This document shows positions 27,195 through 35,935 of a DNA stretch of 64,000 nucleotides, piece by piece. The position numbers were made by a program, and so were the translations under genes. The stretch is from Pseudomonas pseudonitroreducens (GTDB lineage Bacteria; Pseudomonadota; Gammaproteobacteria; Pseudomonadales; Pseudomonadaceae): the NCBI RefSeq assembly GCF_021603645.1, contig NZ_BQHJ01000014.1, positions 140,854 through 204,853 on the forward strand, read 5' to 3'. Below the pieces are notes generated by a model. The model saw nothing but the letters and a program-made list of their open reading frames with translations, was not told the origin of the DNA and did not search any database. The stretch's first letter is position 1. Each line of letters starts with the position of its first letter.

Positions 27195-28097
27195 TCAGTA
27201 GTTCAGGTGCAGCGGCAGGTAATGGTCCACCAGCAGCGCGATGAACAGCAGGAACAGGTAGGCGATAGAGTACTTGAAGGTCTTGATCGCTGCATGGGGT
27301 CGGCTGCCGCAGTAGAGCGCCCAGGCCCAGTCGAGGAAGCGTGCGCCCAGGGCCAGCGCGGCGAGCAGGTAGACCAGCCCGGCCATGTGGATGGCGAAGG
27401 GCATCAGCGTCACGGCGAACAGCACCAGGGTGTAGAGCAGGATGTGCAGCTTGGTGTAGTGCTCGCCATGGGTCACCGGCAACATCGGGATGTCGGCCTT
27501 GGCGTATTCGTCCTTGCGGTGCAGGCACAGGGCCCAGAAGTGCGGCGGGGTCCAGGCGAAGATGATCAGCACCAGCAGCAGCGGTTCGGCGGAGACCTGC
27601 CCGGTTACCGCGACCCAGCCCAGCAGCGGCGGGGCGGCGCCGGCGAGGCCGCCGATGACGATGTTCTGCGGCGTGGCGCGCTTGAGGAAGCCGGTGTAGA
27701 GCGCCGCGTAGCCCAGCAGCGAAGCCAGGGTCAGCCAGGCCGTCAACGGGTTGGTGAACACCAGCAGCACCGCCATCCCGGCCATCGACAGCAACATGGC
27801 AAAGCCCAGCGCGATGGGCGGCGAGACGCGTCCTTCGGCCAGCGGGCGCTTGTGGGTGCGCGCCATGATCGAGTCGATGCGCCGGTCCACCACGTGGTTC
27901 ACCGCCGCCGCGCCGCCGGCGCACAGGCCGATGCCGAGATTGCCGAAGACCAGCACCTGCCAGGGTACGCCGGCCTTGGTAGCGAGCAGCATGCCGATCA
28001 GCGAGGTGATCAGCATGAGCAGCACGACCTTGGGCTTGGTCAGTTCGAGCAGGTCGCGCCAGCTGGCTTGGCTGGAAGTGCTGATGACGCTGGCCAT
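27195..28097 (-). CDS. cyoE: Protohaem IX farnesyltransferase (haem O synthase)
   Basis: A 300-residue UbiA-family prenyltransferase with about eight membrane helices. The first aspartate-rich motif is visible in NHVVDRRIDSIMARTHKRPL and the second in the HRKDEYAKADIPMLPV loop. It adds a farnesyl group to haem B to make haem O. The GGAGAA site fits the ATG at 28097 better than the one at 28103, so the start is set here. It follows ctaA in the haem A branch. Confidence 0.94.
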   Translation of the reverse strand: MASVISTSSQASWRDLLELTKPKVVLLMLITSLIGMLLATKAGVPWQVLVFGNLGIGLCAGGAAAVNHVVDRRIDSIMARTHKRPLAEGRVSPPIALGFAMLLSMAGMAVLLVFTNPLTAWLTLASLLGYAALYTGFLKRATPQNIVIGGLAGAAPPLLGWVAVTGQVSAEPLLLVLIIFAWTPPHFWALCLHRKDEYAKADIPMLPVTHGEHYTKLHILLYTLVLFAVTLMPFAIHMAGLVYLLAALALGARFLDWAWALYCGSRPHAAIKTFKYSIAYLFLLFIALLVDHYLPLHLNY

Positions 28098-28185
28098 GGG
28101 CATTTCTCCGTCTTTGTGCTGACTGCTTGGCTTGGATAGGGACCGGCGCGCCTCGGCACCGGCCATCGTACTCAACTGTGCAATC

Positions 28186-29259
28186 TCAACCTTGGGAGGG
28201 ATAGGCCACCGGGCGCTCCAGGGCGTCCAGGGCAATCGGGCTGCTGGCGGGCAGCTCGACGCGTTTCGTTGCGGGCGCGCGCACCCGGTAGTTCACCAGC
28301 ACCAGCATCAGCAGCAGGAAGGCGCCGCCGCCGTTGTGCGCCACCGCCACCGGCAGCGGCAGGTGCAGCAGGACGTTGCTGATGCCCAGGCCGATCTGCA
28401 GGGACAGCCCCAGCAGCATCAGCGCGGTGATGCCGATCAGGCCGTGGCGCTGGAGGTTCCAGGCCAGCAGCAGGATCACCGCGGTCACGCAGAGCGCGCC
28501 CATGCGGTGGGTCATGTGGATGGCCGTGCGGGCGTCGCTGTCGAGCTGGCCGCCGAGGTAGTTGGGGCCGATGTGCTGGGTGAGGTGGAAGCCGTTGGCG
28601 AAGTCCATGTTCGGCCACCATTCGCCATGGCACATCGGCAGGTCGATGCAGGCCACCGCCGCGTAGTTGCTGCTGACCCAGCCGCCGAGGGCGATCTGCC
28701 CGATCACCATCAGCAGGGCGACGGCTGCCAGTGCGCGCAGCTTCGCGGGCAACTGCAGCGGGGCGAAGGCGCCGGACAGGCGCAGGCTGAGCAGGAACAG
28801 CAGCGACAGCGTGGTGAAGCCGCCGAGCAGGTGCGCGGTGACGACTTGCGGCCAGAGCTTGAGGGTGACCGTCCACATGCCGAACGCGGCCTGGGCGATC
28901 ACCACGGCGAGCAGTAGCAGCGGCAGGCGCATGGGCTGGCCGTCGCGGCCGCGCCGTACCAGCGCGTGCACCGCCAGCCCGAGAATCAGCAGGCCGAGGC
29001 TGCCGGCGAAGTAGCGGTGGATCATCTCGTTCCAGCCCTTCTGCGCCTCCACCGGCGAGTCGGGGAAATGCATCTCGGCGTGGGCCAGCTGTGCCTCGTT
29101 CAGCGGTACGTGGACGAAGCCGTAGCAGCCGGGCCAGTCCGGGCAGCCGAGGCCGGCGTGGGTCAGGCGGGTGTAGGCGCCCAGAAGGATGACCACGAAG
29201 GCCAGCGCCGTGGCCAGCACGGCGAGGTAGAAGGCGGGTTTGCGTCTTGCCTGGATCAT
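28186..29259 (-). CDS. ctaA: Haem A synthase
   Basis: A 357-residue COX15/CtaA protein with eight membrane helices. Key features are GAYTRLTHAGLGCPDWPGCYG with its cysteine pair and the histidines in NEMIHRYFAGSLGLL, HLLGGFTTL, HLTQHIGPNYLGGQ and THRMGALCV. It oxidises the haem O methyl group to the formyl of haem A. It lies upstream of cyoE in the same direction. Confidence 0.94.
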   Translation of the reverse strand: MIQARRKPAFYLAVLATALAFVVILLGAYTRLTHAGLGCPDWPGCYGFVHVPLNEAQLAHAEMHFPDSPVEAQKGWNEMIHRYFAGSLGLLILGLAVHALVRRGRDGQPMRLPLLLLAVVIAQAAFGMWTVTLKLWPQVVTAHLLGGFTTLSLLFLLSLRLSGAFAPLQLPAKLRALAAVALLMVIGQIALGGWVSSNYAAVACIDLPMCHGEWWPNMDFANGFHLTQHIGPNYLGGQLDSDARTAIHMTHRMGALCVTAVILLLAWNLQRHGLIGITALMLLGLSLQIGLGISNVLLHLPLPVAVAHNGGGAFLLLMLVLVNYRVRAPATKRVELPASSPIALDALERPVAYPSQG

Positions 29260-29304
29260 GCGTCGCTCCCGATCTTGTTGTTGTCTGGGGCTGGCGAGCT
29301 CTTA

Positions 29305-29446
29305 GAACCTGTTTACGATCTGCTGCGCGTCGGCATAACTGCGTTAAAAGCGGGCTAAACAATGCTCATTTACGCCGCGTAGACTCCGCTTTTTTAGCCC
29401 GCTTTTGCCTTGTTCTGCTCTAGCTCACGAGATCGTAAACAGGTTC
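29305..29446. mobile_element. 142-bp MITE-like element with 17-bp terminal inverted repeats
   Basis: The ends GAACCTGTTTACGATCT (29305-29321) and its exact complement (29430-29446) enclose a second hairpin, AAAAGCGGGCTA at 29346 with TAGCCCGCTTTT ending at 29406. The trinucleotide TTA flanks both sides (29302-29304 and 29447-29449), as a 3-bp target duplication. There is no coding capacity. It resembles a non-autonomous relative of an IS that duplicates three bases. Confidence 0.75.
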
Positions 29447-30001
29447 TTAACCGATGTTGGACAGCTTCAGCAGCAACTGCAGGTCCTTGAGGATCGACTT
29501 GCCGTTGGCCTTGGCGTCGTAGCGCAGCACCAGGTTGCCGTGCGGGTCGACGATCCACAGCTGCGGCTGGGCGCCGGTGTGCTGGTTGGGCGTCAGGCCC
29601 AGGCGTTGCAGGCGCGGGTAGTCCTTGTCGAGCAGGCCGGTGAACTCGGCCGGCAGCGGCTTGGCAAAGGCCAGCGCGTGTTCGGCGCGGCTGGCTTCGC
29701 GGCCGAGGCCGATGTTGATCTGCCGCGCCAGGTAGACCAGTTGCTGGCAGTCGCTGGCGCAGGCCTCCGGTGCGGTGACCAGCAGTTGCCAATGTTCGCT
29801 CGACTGGTCGGCCTGTACGCCGAGGTCCGCCGGGGTCTGGCCGGTGGCAATCAGGTCGCCGCTGTAACTGCGGCCTTCTGGCACCCAGAACTGCAGCTTG
29901 TACATGGCGGTGGCGAGCAGCATCGGCCCCAGCACCATGCCGAGGATCAGCAGCAGTTGCACGCGGCCGCGGCGGCGGTTGGGGGCGTCAGGCAGAGTCA
30001 T
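29447..30001 (-). CDS. SCO-like thioredoxin-fold membrane-anchored protein (cytochrome oxidase locus)
   Basis: About 184 residues from the ATG at 30001; starts at 30010 and 30016 are also possible and would overlap the SURF1 gene. It has an N-terminal membrane anchor (LLLILGMVLGPMLLATAMY), a CASDC motif at the place where SCO proteins have CxxxC, and the late segment LWIVDPHGNLVLRYD. It matches P. aeruginosa PA0111 in position. A copper or redox role in oxidase assembly is likely. Its TAA stop is one copy of the TTA flanking the MITE-like element. Confidence 0.82.
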   Translation of the reverse strand: MTLPDAPNRRRGRVQLLLILGMVLGPMLLATAMYKLQFWVPEGRSYSGDLIATGQTPADLGVQADQSSEHWQLLVTAPEACASDCQQLVYLARQINIGLGREASRAEHALAFAKPLPAEFTGLLDKDYPRLQRLGLTPNQHTGAQPQLWIVDPHGNLVLRYDAKANGKSILKDLQLLLKLSNIG

Positions 30002-30752
30002 GGCGGTCATGGTCAAGGGTCTCCCGTGCGCGACGGATGCCGAGGTAGAGGTAAAGGGCGGACAGTGCGATAGCCAGGGCGAACCACTGCACGGCGTAGC
30101 CGACGTGGCGCTCCGGGGGCATGGCGACGATCGGCCAGTCGGTGTCGAAGGCGGCGTCGCCCGGTTCCAGGCGAATTTCCAGCGGGCTGCCTTCGCGGCC
30201 GAGCTGGTCCCACAGGAACGGGGCGTCCACCTGGGTGATCAGGCGCGGCCAGCTGGCGAGCGGGGCGCTTGGGCCGGCGGCTGGCGGGGCATAGGTCCAG
30301 GCGTCCAGCAGCAGGTCGTGATTGGGCGTATCGATCTTCGGTGGCACGCGACGGTCCGGCCAGGGCACCCAACCGCGGTTGACCAGCAGCCATTGGTGGC
30401 CGACGCGGTCGAAGAAGGGTTGCAGCACCTCGACACCGGCCTGGCCGTTGCGGGTGCGGTTGTCGAGCAGGGCGGTGTGTTCAGCGTCGAGCTGGCCCTG
30501 CAGGCGCACGCGAACGTAGCTGCGCGGTGGCTGGCGCTCGAGCTCGGCAATGCTGATCGGGTCCTGCAGGCGCTGGGCTTCGGCAACGGCGAGGAGGGTG
30601 CGTTTTTCAGCGGCGCGGGAGAGCTGCCAGAAGCCCAGGCCGATCAGCACCGGCAGCAGCGCGAGGACCACCAGGGTTGGCGCAATGCCCGGCCGGAAGG
30701 CGCGCGTGGCGCGGCCTTGGCGGTGCTCGGTAGCGTGCTGGCTATACTGCAA
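29988..30752 (-). CDS. SURF1-family cytochrome oxidase assembly protein
   Basis: A 254-residue protein with the SURF1 topology: one helix near the N-terminus (PTLVVLALLPVLIGLGFWQL) and one near the C-terminus (QWFALAIALSALYLYLGI), with a periplasmic domain between containing RNGQAGVEVLQPF and LLVNRGWVPW. It assists haem A insertion into subunit I. Its 3' end overlaps the start region of the SCO-like gene. Confidence 0.93.
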   Translation of the reverse strand: MQYSQHATEHRQGRATRAFRPGIAPTLVVLALLPVLIGLGFWQLSRAAEKRTLLAVAEAQRLQDPISIAELERQPPRSYVRVRLQGQLDAEHTALLDNRTRNGQAGVEVLQPFFDRVGHQWLLVNRGWVPWPDRRVPPKIDTPNHDLLLDAWTYAPPAAGPSAPLASWPRLITQVDAPFLWDQLGREGSPLEIRLEPGDAAFDTDWPIVAMPPERHVGYAVQWFALAIALSALYLYLGIRRARETLDHDRHDSA

Positions 30753-30796
30753 GACATCCCCCTCAACCCCAGTCCCCTGCGGACAGGAGGCCGGTA

Positions 30797-31006
30797 GTGC
30801 TCAAAGCTGCGATCGTTCTGTTGTTGCTGGCGACCGTCGTCAGTCTGTTCAGTGGCCTGTTCTTTCTGGTCAAGGACGAGGGCCACGGTTCGCGGGTGGT
30901 CAACGCGCTGACCGTGCGTGTCACCCTGACTGCCCTGACCGTCGCTCTGATCGCCTGGGGTTTCCTCAGCGGCCAACTCGGCAGCTCCGCACCCTGGCAT
31001 TTCTAG
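30797..31006 (+). CDS. DUF2909 twin transmembrane protein
   Basis: A 69-residue protein with two hydrophobic helices (AAIVLLLLATVVSLFSGLFF and LTALTVALIAWGFL). It starts with GTG at 30797 behind an ACAGGAGG site. It is the usual small neighbour of the cox assembly genes in pseudomonads and is divergent from the SURF1 gene. Function unknown; oxidase assembly is inferred from context. Confidence 0.88.
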   Translation: MLKAAIVLLLLATVVSLFSGLFFLVKDEGHGSRVVNALTVRVTLTALTVALIAWGFLSGQLGSSAPWHF

Positions 31007-31062
31007 TTCCGTATTGCTCTGGGTAGGAGCAATCGTCTTCCTCTGAAGCCTTGTGCCTGCGT

Positions 31063-31184
31063 TCCCCCTCACCCCAGCCCTCTCCCTCAGGGAGAGGGGG
31101 CTTTGCGTGCCGGCTGACGTTACGGTTTCATCCTGCGCCGAACGGTCCCCTCTCCCTTTGGGAGAGGGCTAGGGTGAGGGGCTT
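31063..31184. repeat. Intergenic inverted repeat (CCCTCACCCCAGCCCTCTCCC type)
   Basis: CCCCTCACCCCAGCCCTCTC starting at 31064 is mirrored by GGGAGAGGGCTAGGGTGAGG at 31160-31179, and the left arm also has a local CTCCCTCAGGGAG hairpin. Such GAGAGGG repeats are common between Pseudomonas genes and may terminate transcripts here. Confidence 0.75.
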
Positions 31185-31210
31185 TTGAGCTTGCCGCGGG
31201 CGGAACGTCC

Positions 31211-32098
31211 TCACAGCACGTAAACGAAGATGAACAGCCCGATCCACACCACGTCGACGAAGTGCCAGTACCAGCTGGCCGCCTCGAAGCCGAAGTGTTT
31301 GTCGGCGTCGAAGTGCCCGCGAATGATGCGGATCAGCATGATGCTCAGCATGATCGCGCCGATGGTCACGTGGGCGCCGTGGAAGCCGGTGAGCATGAAG
31401 AAGGTTGCGCCGTAGATGCCCGAGCCCAGGGTCAGGCCCAGCTCGCTATAGGCCTCGTGGTACTCGTAGGCCTGCAGCACGATGAAGCACGCGCCCAACG
31501 CCACCGTGGCGGCCAGCCACATCTTCAGCGGGCCGCGATGGTTCTTCTTCAGCGCGTGGTGGGCGAAGGTCACGGTGAAGCTGGAGGTGACCAGCAGCAG
31601 GGTGTTGATCAGCGGCAGCTTCCACGGATCGATCACTTCCTTGGGCGGCGGGAACAGCTTGTTGTCCGGGTTGTTCAGCTGCGGCCAGCCGGTTTCGAAC
31701 TGCGGCCAGAGCATGTGCGAGATGCCGTGGTGGCCTTCGCCGCCCAGCCATGGGTTGACGAAGTGGCGCACGTAGAACAGCGCGCCGAAGAAGGCGGCGA
31801 AGAACATCACCTCGGAGAAGATGAACCAGCTCATGCCCCAGCGGAACGAACGGTCCATCTGCGGGCTGTAGAGACCGCCGCGGCTTTCCTTGATGACGTT
31901 GCCGAACCAGCCGAACAGCATGTACGCCAGGATCAGCCCGCCGGCGAAGAAGATCCACGGGCCGTGGGAGTGTTCCTTGCCGGCGCTCATGTCGTTCATC
32001 CAGGTGCCGACGCCGAACATCGTCACCAGCATGCCGATGGTGGCGATGATCGGCCACTTGCTCTGCGCGGGGACGTAATAGGGATCGTGGGTTGCCAT
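31211..32098 (-). CDS. coxC: Cytochrome c oxidase subunit III
   Basis: A 295-residue protein with seven membrane helices, starting at the ATG at 32098 (MATHDPYYVPAQSKWP). Subunit III signatures are SEVMFFAAFFGALFYVRH, ATFFMLTGFHGAHVTIG and the final YWHFVDVVWIGLFIFVYVL region. It stabilises the proton-pumping aa3 core. It lies downstream of coxA and ctaG. Confidence 0.97.
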   Translation of the reverse strand: MATHDPYYVPAQSKWPIIATIGMLVTMFGVGTWMNDMSAGKEHSHGPWIFFAGGLILAYMLFGWFGNVIKESRGGLYSPQMDRSFRWGMSWFIFSEVMFFAAFFGALFYVRHFVNPWLGGEGHHGISHMLWPQFETGWPQLNNPDNKLFPPPKEVIDPWKLPLINTLLLVTSSFTVTFAHHALKKNHRGPLKMWLAATVALGACFIVLQAYEYHEAYSELGLTLGSGIYGATFFMLTGFHGAHVTIGAIMLSIMLIRIIRGHFDADKHFGFEAASWYWHFVDVVWIGLFIFVYVL

Positions 32099-32120
32099 TG
32101 TTCTTGTTCTCCTTTGCCCT

Positions 32121-32678
32121 TCAGCGCTCGTTACTGGCCACGGGTGGCTTGCGGGCAGTGATGTCGAACAGCGTGTAAGCAAGCGTCAGGTGACGCACAT
32201 CCTTGGGCAGGTCGCGGTCGACGATGAAACGCACCGGCATTTCGATGCGCTCGCCCGGCTGCAGGACCTGCTGGGTGAAGCAGAAGCATTCGGTCTTGTG
32301 GAAGTAGGTGGCCGCCACCGACGGCGCGATGCTCGGGATCGCCTGGGCAGTCATCGGCTTGTCGGTGGGGTTGTAGGCGACGAACAGCATCTGGTTCACC
32401 GCGCCCGGATGCACCACCAGTTGCTCGGCTTCGGGGTGGAATTCCCAGACCATGTCGATGTTGTTGTTGGCGACGAACTGGATCTTCACTTCGCGCGACT
32501 GATCGACCACCTGGCCATCGCCCTGGTAGGCGCTGCCGGAGGTCTTGCCGTTGATCCCCAGCGCCTTGCACATCACGTCGTACAGCGGCACCAGGGCGAA
32601 GCCGAAGGCGAACATGGCAACCACGGCAATGACCAGCCGGGTCACCAGCTTGCGCGTTTCGATGTTGCCGTCGCTCAT
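32121..32678 (-). CDS. ctaG: Cytochrome c oxidase assembly protein CtaG (COX11 type)
   Basis: A 185-residue protein with one N-terminal helix (LVIAVVAMFAFGFALVPLYD) and a periplasmic immunoglobulin-like domain. The copper-binding pair lies in KTECFCFTQQ, followed by PGERIEMPVRF. It delivers copper to CuB of subunit I. The longer open frame upstream runs into a REP element, so the ATG at 32678 is used. Confidence 0.95.
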   Translation of the reverse strand: MSDGNIETRKLVTRLVIAVVAMFAFGFALVPLYDVMCKALGINGKTSGSAYQGDGQVVDQSREVKIQFVANNNIDMVWEFHPEAEQLVVHPGAVNQMLFVAYNPTDKPMTAQAIPSIAPSVAATYFHKTECFCFTQQVLQPGERIEMPVRFIVDRDLPKDVRHLTLAYTLFDITARKPPVASNER

Positions 32679-32694
32679 CTTGTTGTCCTCTTTT

Positions 32695-32775
32695 CGTAGG
32701 AGCGAGCTTGCTCGCGAACCACTTGAAGCCATGGCCGGTGGGGAGGCCGGTTCGCGAGCAAGCTCGCTCCTACAA
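32695..32775. repeat. REP doublet, copy 3
   Basis: CGTAGGAGCGAGCTTGCTCG starting at 32695 faces TTCGCGAGCAAGCTCGCTCC starting at 32751. It sits between coxA and ctaG and may modulate expression of the downstream assembly genes. Confidence 0.9.
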
Positions 32776-32786
32776 GAGCCGGTTCG

Positions 32787-34382
32787 TCACTTCACTTCGG
32801 GCGGGGTGCTGAAGGTGTGGTACGGCGCGGGCGAGGGAATCGTCCACTCCAGGCCTTCCGCGCCATCCCAGGGTTTGGCCGGTGCTGGCGGGCCGCCGCG
32901 GATGCACTTGATGACGATGAACAGGAACAGCAGCTGCGTGGTGCCGAACATGAAGGCGCCGATGGACGAGACCATGTTGAAGTCGGCGAACTGCAGGTTG
33001 TAGTCCGGAATCCGCCGCGGCATGCCGGCCAGGCCGACGAAGTGCATCGGGAAGAACGCCAGGTTCATGCCGATGAAGCTCATCCAGAAGTGCAGCTTGC
33101 CCAGCGTCTCGTCGTACATGTGGCCGGTCCATTTCGGCAGCCAGTAGTAGGCCGAGGCGAAGATGCCGAAGATCGCGCCGGGCACCAGCACGTAGTGGAA
33201 GTGCGCCACCACGAAGTAGGTGTCCTGGTACTGGAAGTCCGCCGGGGCGATGGCCAGCATCAGCCCGGAGAAGCCGCCGATGGTGAACAGGATGACGAAG
33301 GCCACGGCGAACAGCATCGGCGTCTCGAAGGTCAGCGAGCCCTGCCACATGGTCGACGCCCAGTTGAACACCTTCACCCCGGTGGGCACGGCGATCAGCA
33401 TGGTCGCGTACATGAAGAACAGCTCGCCCACCAGCGGGATGCCGACCACGAACATGTGGTGCGCCCAGACGACGAAGGACAGGAAGGCAATCGACGCGGT
33501 GGCGTAGACCATCGAGGTGTAGCCGAACAGCGGCTTGCGGCTGAAGGCCGGGATGATCGAGCTGACGGCGCCGAACGCCGGCAGGATCATGATGTACACC
33601 TCGGGGTGGCCGAAGAACCAGAACACGTGCTGGAACAGCACCGGGTCGCCGCCGCCGGCCGCGCTGAAGAAGCTGGTGCCGAAGTGGATGTCCATCAGCA
33701 TCATCGTCACGCAACCCGCCAGCACCGGCATCACCGCGATCAGCAGGAACGCGGTGATCAGCCAGGTCCAGACGAACAGCGGCATCTTCATCAGCGTCAT
33801 GCCCGGGGCGCGCAGGTTGAGGATGGTGGCGATCACGTTGATCGCGCCCATGATCGAACTCATGCCCATCAGGTGGATGGCGAAAATGAAGAAGGTCACG
33901 CTGTGCGGCGCGAAGGTGGTGGAAAGCGGCGCGTAGAAGGTCCAGCCGAAGTTCGGGCCGCCGCCGGGCATGAACAGCGTGCTCACCAGCAGGCCGAAGG
34001 CTGCCGGCAGCAGCCAGAAGCTGAAGTTGTTCATGCGTGGCAGGGCCATATCCGGCGCGCCGATCATCAGCGGCACCATCCAGTTGGCCAGGCCGACGAA
34101 GGCCGGCATCACCGCACCGAAGACCATCACCAGGCCGTGCATGGTGGTCATCTGGTTGAAGAACGCCGGCTCGACGATCTGCAGGCCCGGCTGGAACAGT
34201 TCGGCGCGGATCACCATGGCGAAGGAGCCGCCAAGCAGGAAGGCGCAGAAGCTGAACCACAGGTACAGCGTGCCGATGTCCTTGTGGTTGGTGGTCAGTA
34301 CCCAGCGCATCAGGCCCTTGGCGGGGCCGTGGTGGTGGTCGCCGGCGTGAGAATGGTCGGGGTGATCGATCACTGTACTCAT
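32787..34382 (-). CDS. coxA: Cytochrome c oxidase subunit I
   Basis: A 531-residue protein with twelve membrane helices. The haem-copper core is clear: the cross-linked His-Tyr in WFFGHPEVYIMILP, the CuB histidines in FVVWAHHMFVVG, and the haem ligands in THGLVMVFG-like TMHGLVMVFG and FVVAHFHYVLVPGAIFG. It reduces oxygen and pumps protons. It lies 10 bp after coxB. Confidence 0.98.
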   Translation of the reverse strand: MSTVIDHPDHSHAGDHHHGPAKGLMRWVLTTNHKDIGTLYLWFSFCAFLLGGSFAMVIRAELFQPGLQIVEPAFFNQMTTMHGLVMVFGAVMPAFVGLANWMVPLMIGAPDMALPRMNNFSFWLLPAAFGLLVSTLFMPGGGPNFGWTFYAPLSTTFAPHSVTFFIFAIHLMGMSSIMGAINVIATILNLRAPGMTLMKMPLFVWTWLITAFLLIAVMPVLAGCVTMMLMDIHFGTSFFSAAGGGDPVLFQHVFWFFGHPEVYIMILPAFGAVSSIIPAFSRKPLFGYTSMVYATASIAFLSFVVWAHHMFVVGIPLVGELFFMYATMLIAVPTGVKVFNWASTMWQGSLTFETPMLFAVAFVILFTIGGFSGLMLAIAPADFQYQDTYFVVAHFHYVLVPGAIFGIFASAYYWLPKWTGHMYDETLGKLHFWMSFIGMNLAFFPMHFVGLAGMPRRIPDYNLQFADFNMVSSIGAFMFGTTQLLFLFIVIKCIRGGPPAPAKPWDGAEGLEWTIPSPAPYHTFSTPPEVK

Positions 34383-34392
34383 CGCGGCCTCC

Positions 34393-35517
34393 TTATTGTT
34401 GTTTCTGCTTGTAGGCGACCACGTCCTGCGGGGTCACCATGTCGCCGTCGTTGTTGCCCCAGGCGTTGCGCTCGTAAGTGATCACCGCGGCGATGTCGAC
34501 TTCCGAGAGCTGTTTGCCGAAGGCCGCCATGGCCGTGCCCTGGACGCCGTTGAACACGGTTTCCAGGTGGTGCTCCTTGGGCCCGGTGACGATCTTCGAG
34601 CCCTTGAGCGCCGGGAACATCGGCGGCATGCCCTGGCCTTCAGGCTGGTGACAGGCGGCGCAGATGGTGTGGTAGACCTTGTCGCCACGGGCGACCAGCT
34701 CTTCCTTCGTCCATTCCTTGCTGGTCAGCTCCTTGAGCTTGACCGCCTCTTCCTTGCGCTCGGCCAGCCACTTGTCGAAGTCGGGCTTGGACTTCACGTC
34801 GACGACGATGGGCATGAAACCGTGGTCCTTGCCGCACAGCTCCGCGCATTGGCCGCGGTAGACGCCGGGCTGGTCGACCTTGGTCCAGGCCTCGTTGACG
34901 AAGCCGGGAATGGCATCGCGCTTGACCGCGAAGGCCGGCACCCACCAGGAGTGGATCACGTCGCTGGAGGTGACCAGGAAGCGCACCTTGACCCCGGCCG
35001 GCAGCACCAGCGGATTGTCCACCTCGAGCAGGTAGTGCTCGTCCTTGTCGGCCTTGTTGTGGATCTGGTCCTGCGGCGTGGCGAGGTTGGAGAAGAACTC
35101 CACATCCTGGCCCAGGTACTTGTATTGCCACTTCCACTGGTAGCCGGTGACCTGCACGTCCAGCTCGGGCTCCGAGGTGTCGTACATGTGGATCAGCGTC
35201 TTGGTGGCCGGGACGGCCATCACCACCAGGATCAGGAAGGGAATGACGGTCCAGAGGATTTCCACCGTGGTGCTCTCGTGGAAATGCGCGGGCTGCTGCC
35301 CGGTGGACCGACGGTGGACGATCATCGACCAGAACATCGCGCCGAAGACGACGATGCCGATGACCACGCAGATCCAGAAGATCGTCATGTGAAGATCGAA
35401 AACGTTACGGCTGACTTCCGTCGCACCGGGGGCCATGTTGACCGTCCAGGCGGCGTTTGCCTGACTGAAAGCCAAGAGCAAAAGGAAGCCCATCCAGACT
35501 CGTGGATGTCGCAGCAT
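34393..35517 (-). CDS. coxB: Cytochrome c oxidase subunit II with fused cytochrome c domain
   Basis: A 374-residue protein from the ATG at 35517 with signal peptide (WMGFLLLLAFSQANA) and two membrane helices. The CuA ligands are in the HSWWVPAF segment and in RGQCAELCGKDHGFMPI. A C-terminal haem c domain has CAACH, making this a caa3-like subunit II as in P. aeruginosa. It accepts electrons from cytochrome c. It is the first gene of the cox operon. Confidence 0.97.
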   Translation of the reverse strand: MLRHPRVWMGFLLLLAFSQANAAWTVNMAPGATEVSRNVFDLHMTIFWICVVIGIVVFGAMFWSMIVHRRSTGQQPAHFHESTTVEILWTVIPFLILVVMAVPATKTLIHMYDTSEPELDVQVTGYQWKWQYKYLGQDVEFFSNLATPQDQIHNKADKDEHYLLEVDNPLVLPAGVKVRFLVTSSDVIHSWWVPAFAVKRDAIPGFVNEAWTKVDQPGVYRGQCAELCGKDHGFMPIVVDVKSKPDFDKWLAERKEEAVKLKELTSKEWTKEELVARGDKVYHTICAACHQPEGQGMPPMFPALKGSKIVTGPKEHHLETVFNGVQGTAMAAFGKQLSEVDIAAVITYERNAWGNNDGDMVTPQDVVAYKQKQQ

Positions 35518-35935
35518 TCGGGTTCCCCTTATCGTTGTTTTTATCCCGCCGGCATAGCGCCCTGGCTGCGATCCCCATTGCAGAGGGGTCGAGCCTGAAC
35601 AAGCCAACGGCCAAGGGAGTGACCGCCAAGACAACTTACCTTTGACGTCTTACCTCGGCAGCACGCAGGGCAGGCCGGGTCCATCAGGTTTTCGGTGTGT
35701 CGAAGCGGAGTATAGCCACGGGTTGCGACATAACAACGCAGAGTAAAAACTGTGTTTGAAAGACCGAAGTGTGATCTCAAAGCCACGGACGACGCGGGTT
35801 TGGAGTACCATGCTGGCCGTCTGATATGCCGTGCCGGCATAACCAGTTCATGAATATGACAATCGCGTCTTAGCTTCGCCCGGGGTGCGGCTAAGGTCTT
35901 TCTTCACTTTCCAAACCCGTTGTCTTGGAGTTGTC
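35518..35935. other. Divergent promoter region of the cox operon
   Basis: About 418 bp between the divergent coxB and the hypothetical gene at 35936. It must hold the cox promoter, but I cannot point to a confident -35/-10 pair. An A-rich stretch around 35730-35760 (AACAACGCAGAGTAAAAACT) is the only clear compositional change. Confidence 0.4.

Noticed and set aside
32817-34481. 554-aa plus-strand frame opposite coxA, and similar frames opposite coxB and coxC
   Set aside because: Charged, repetitive composition and complete overlap with conserved oxidase genes.
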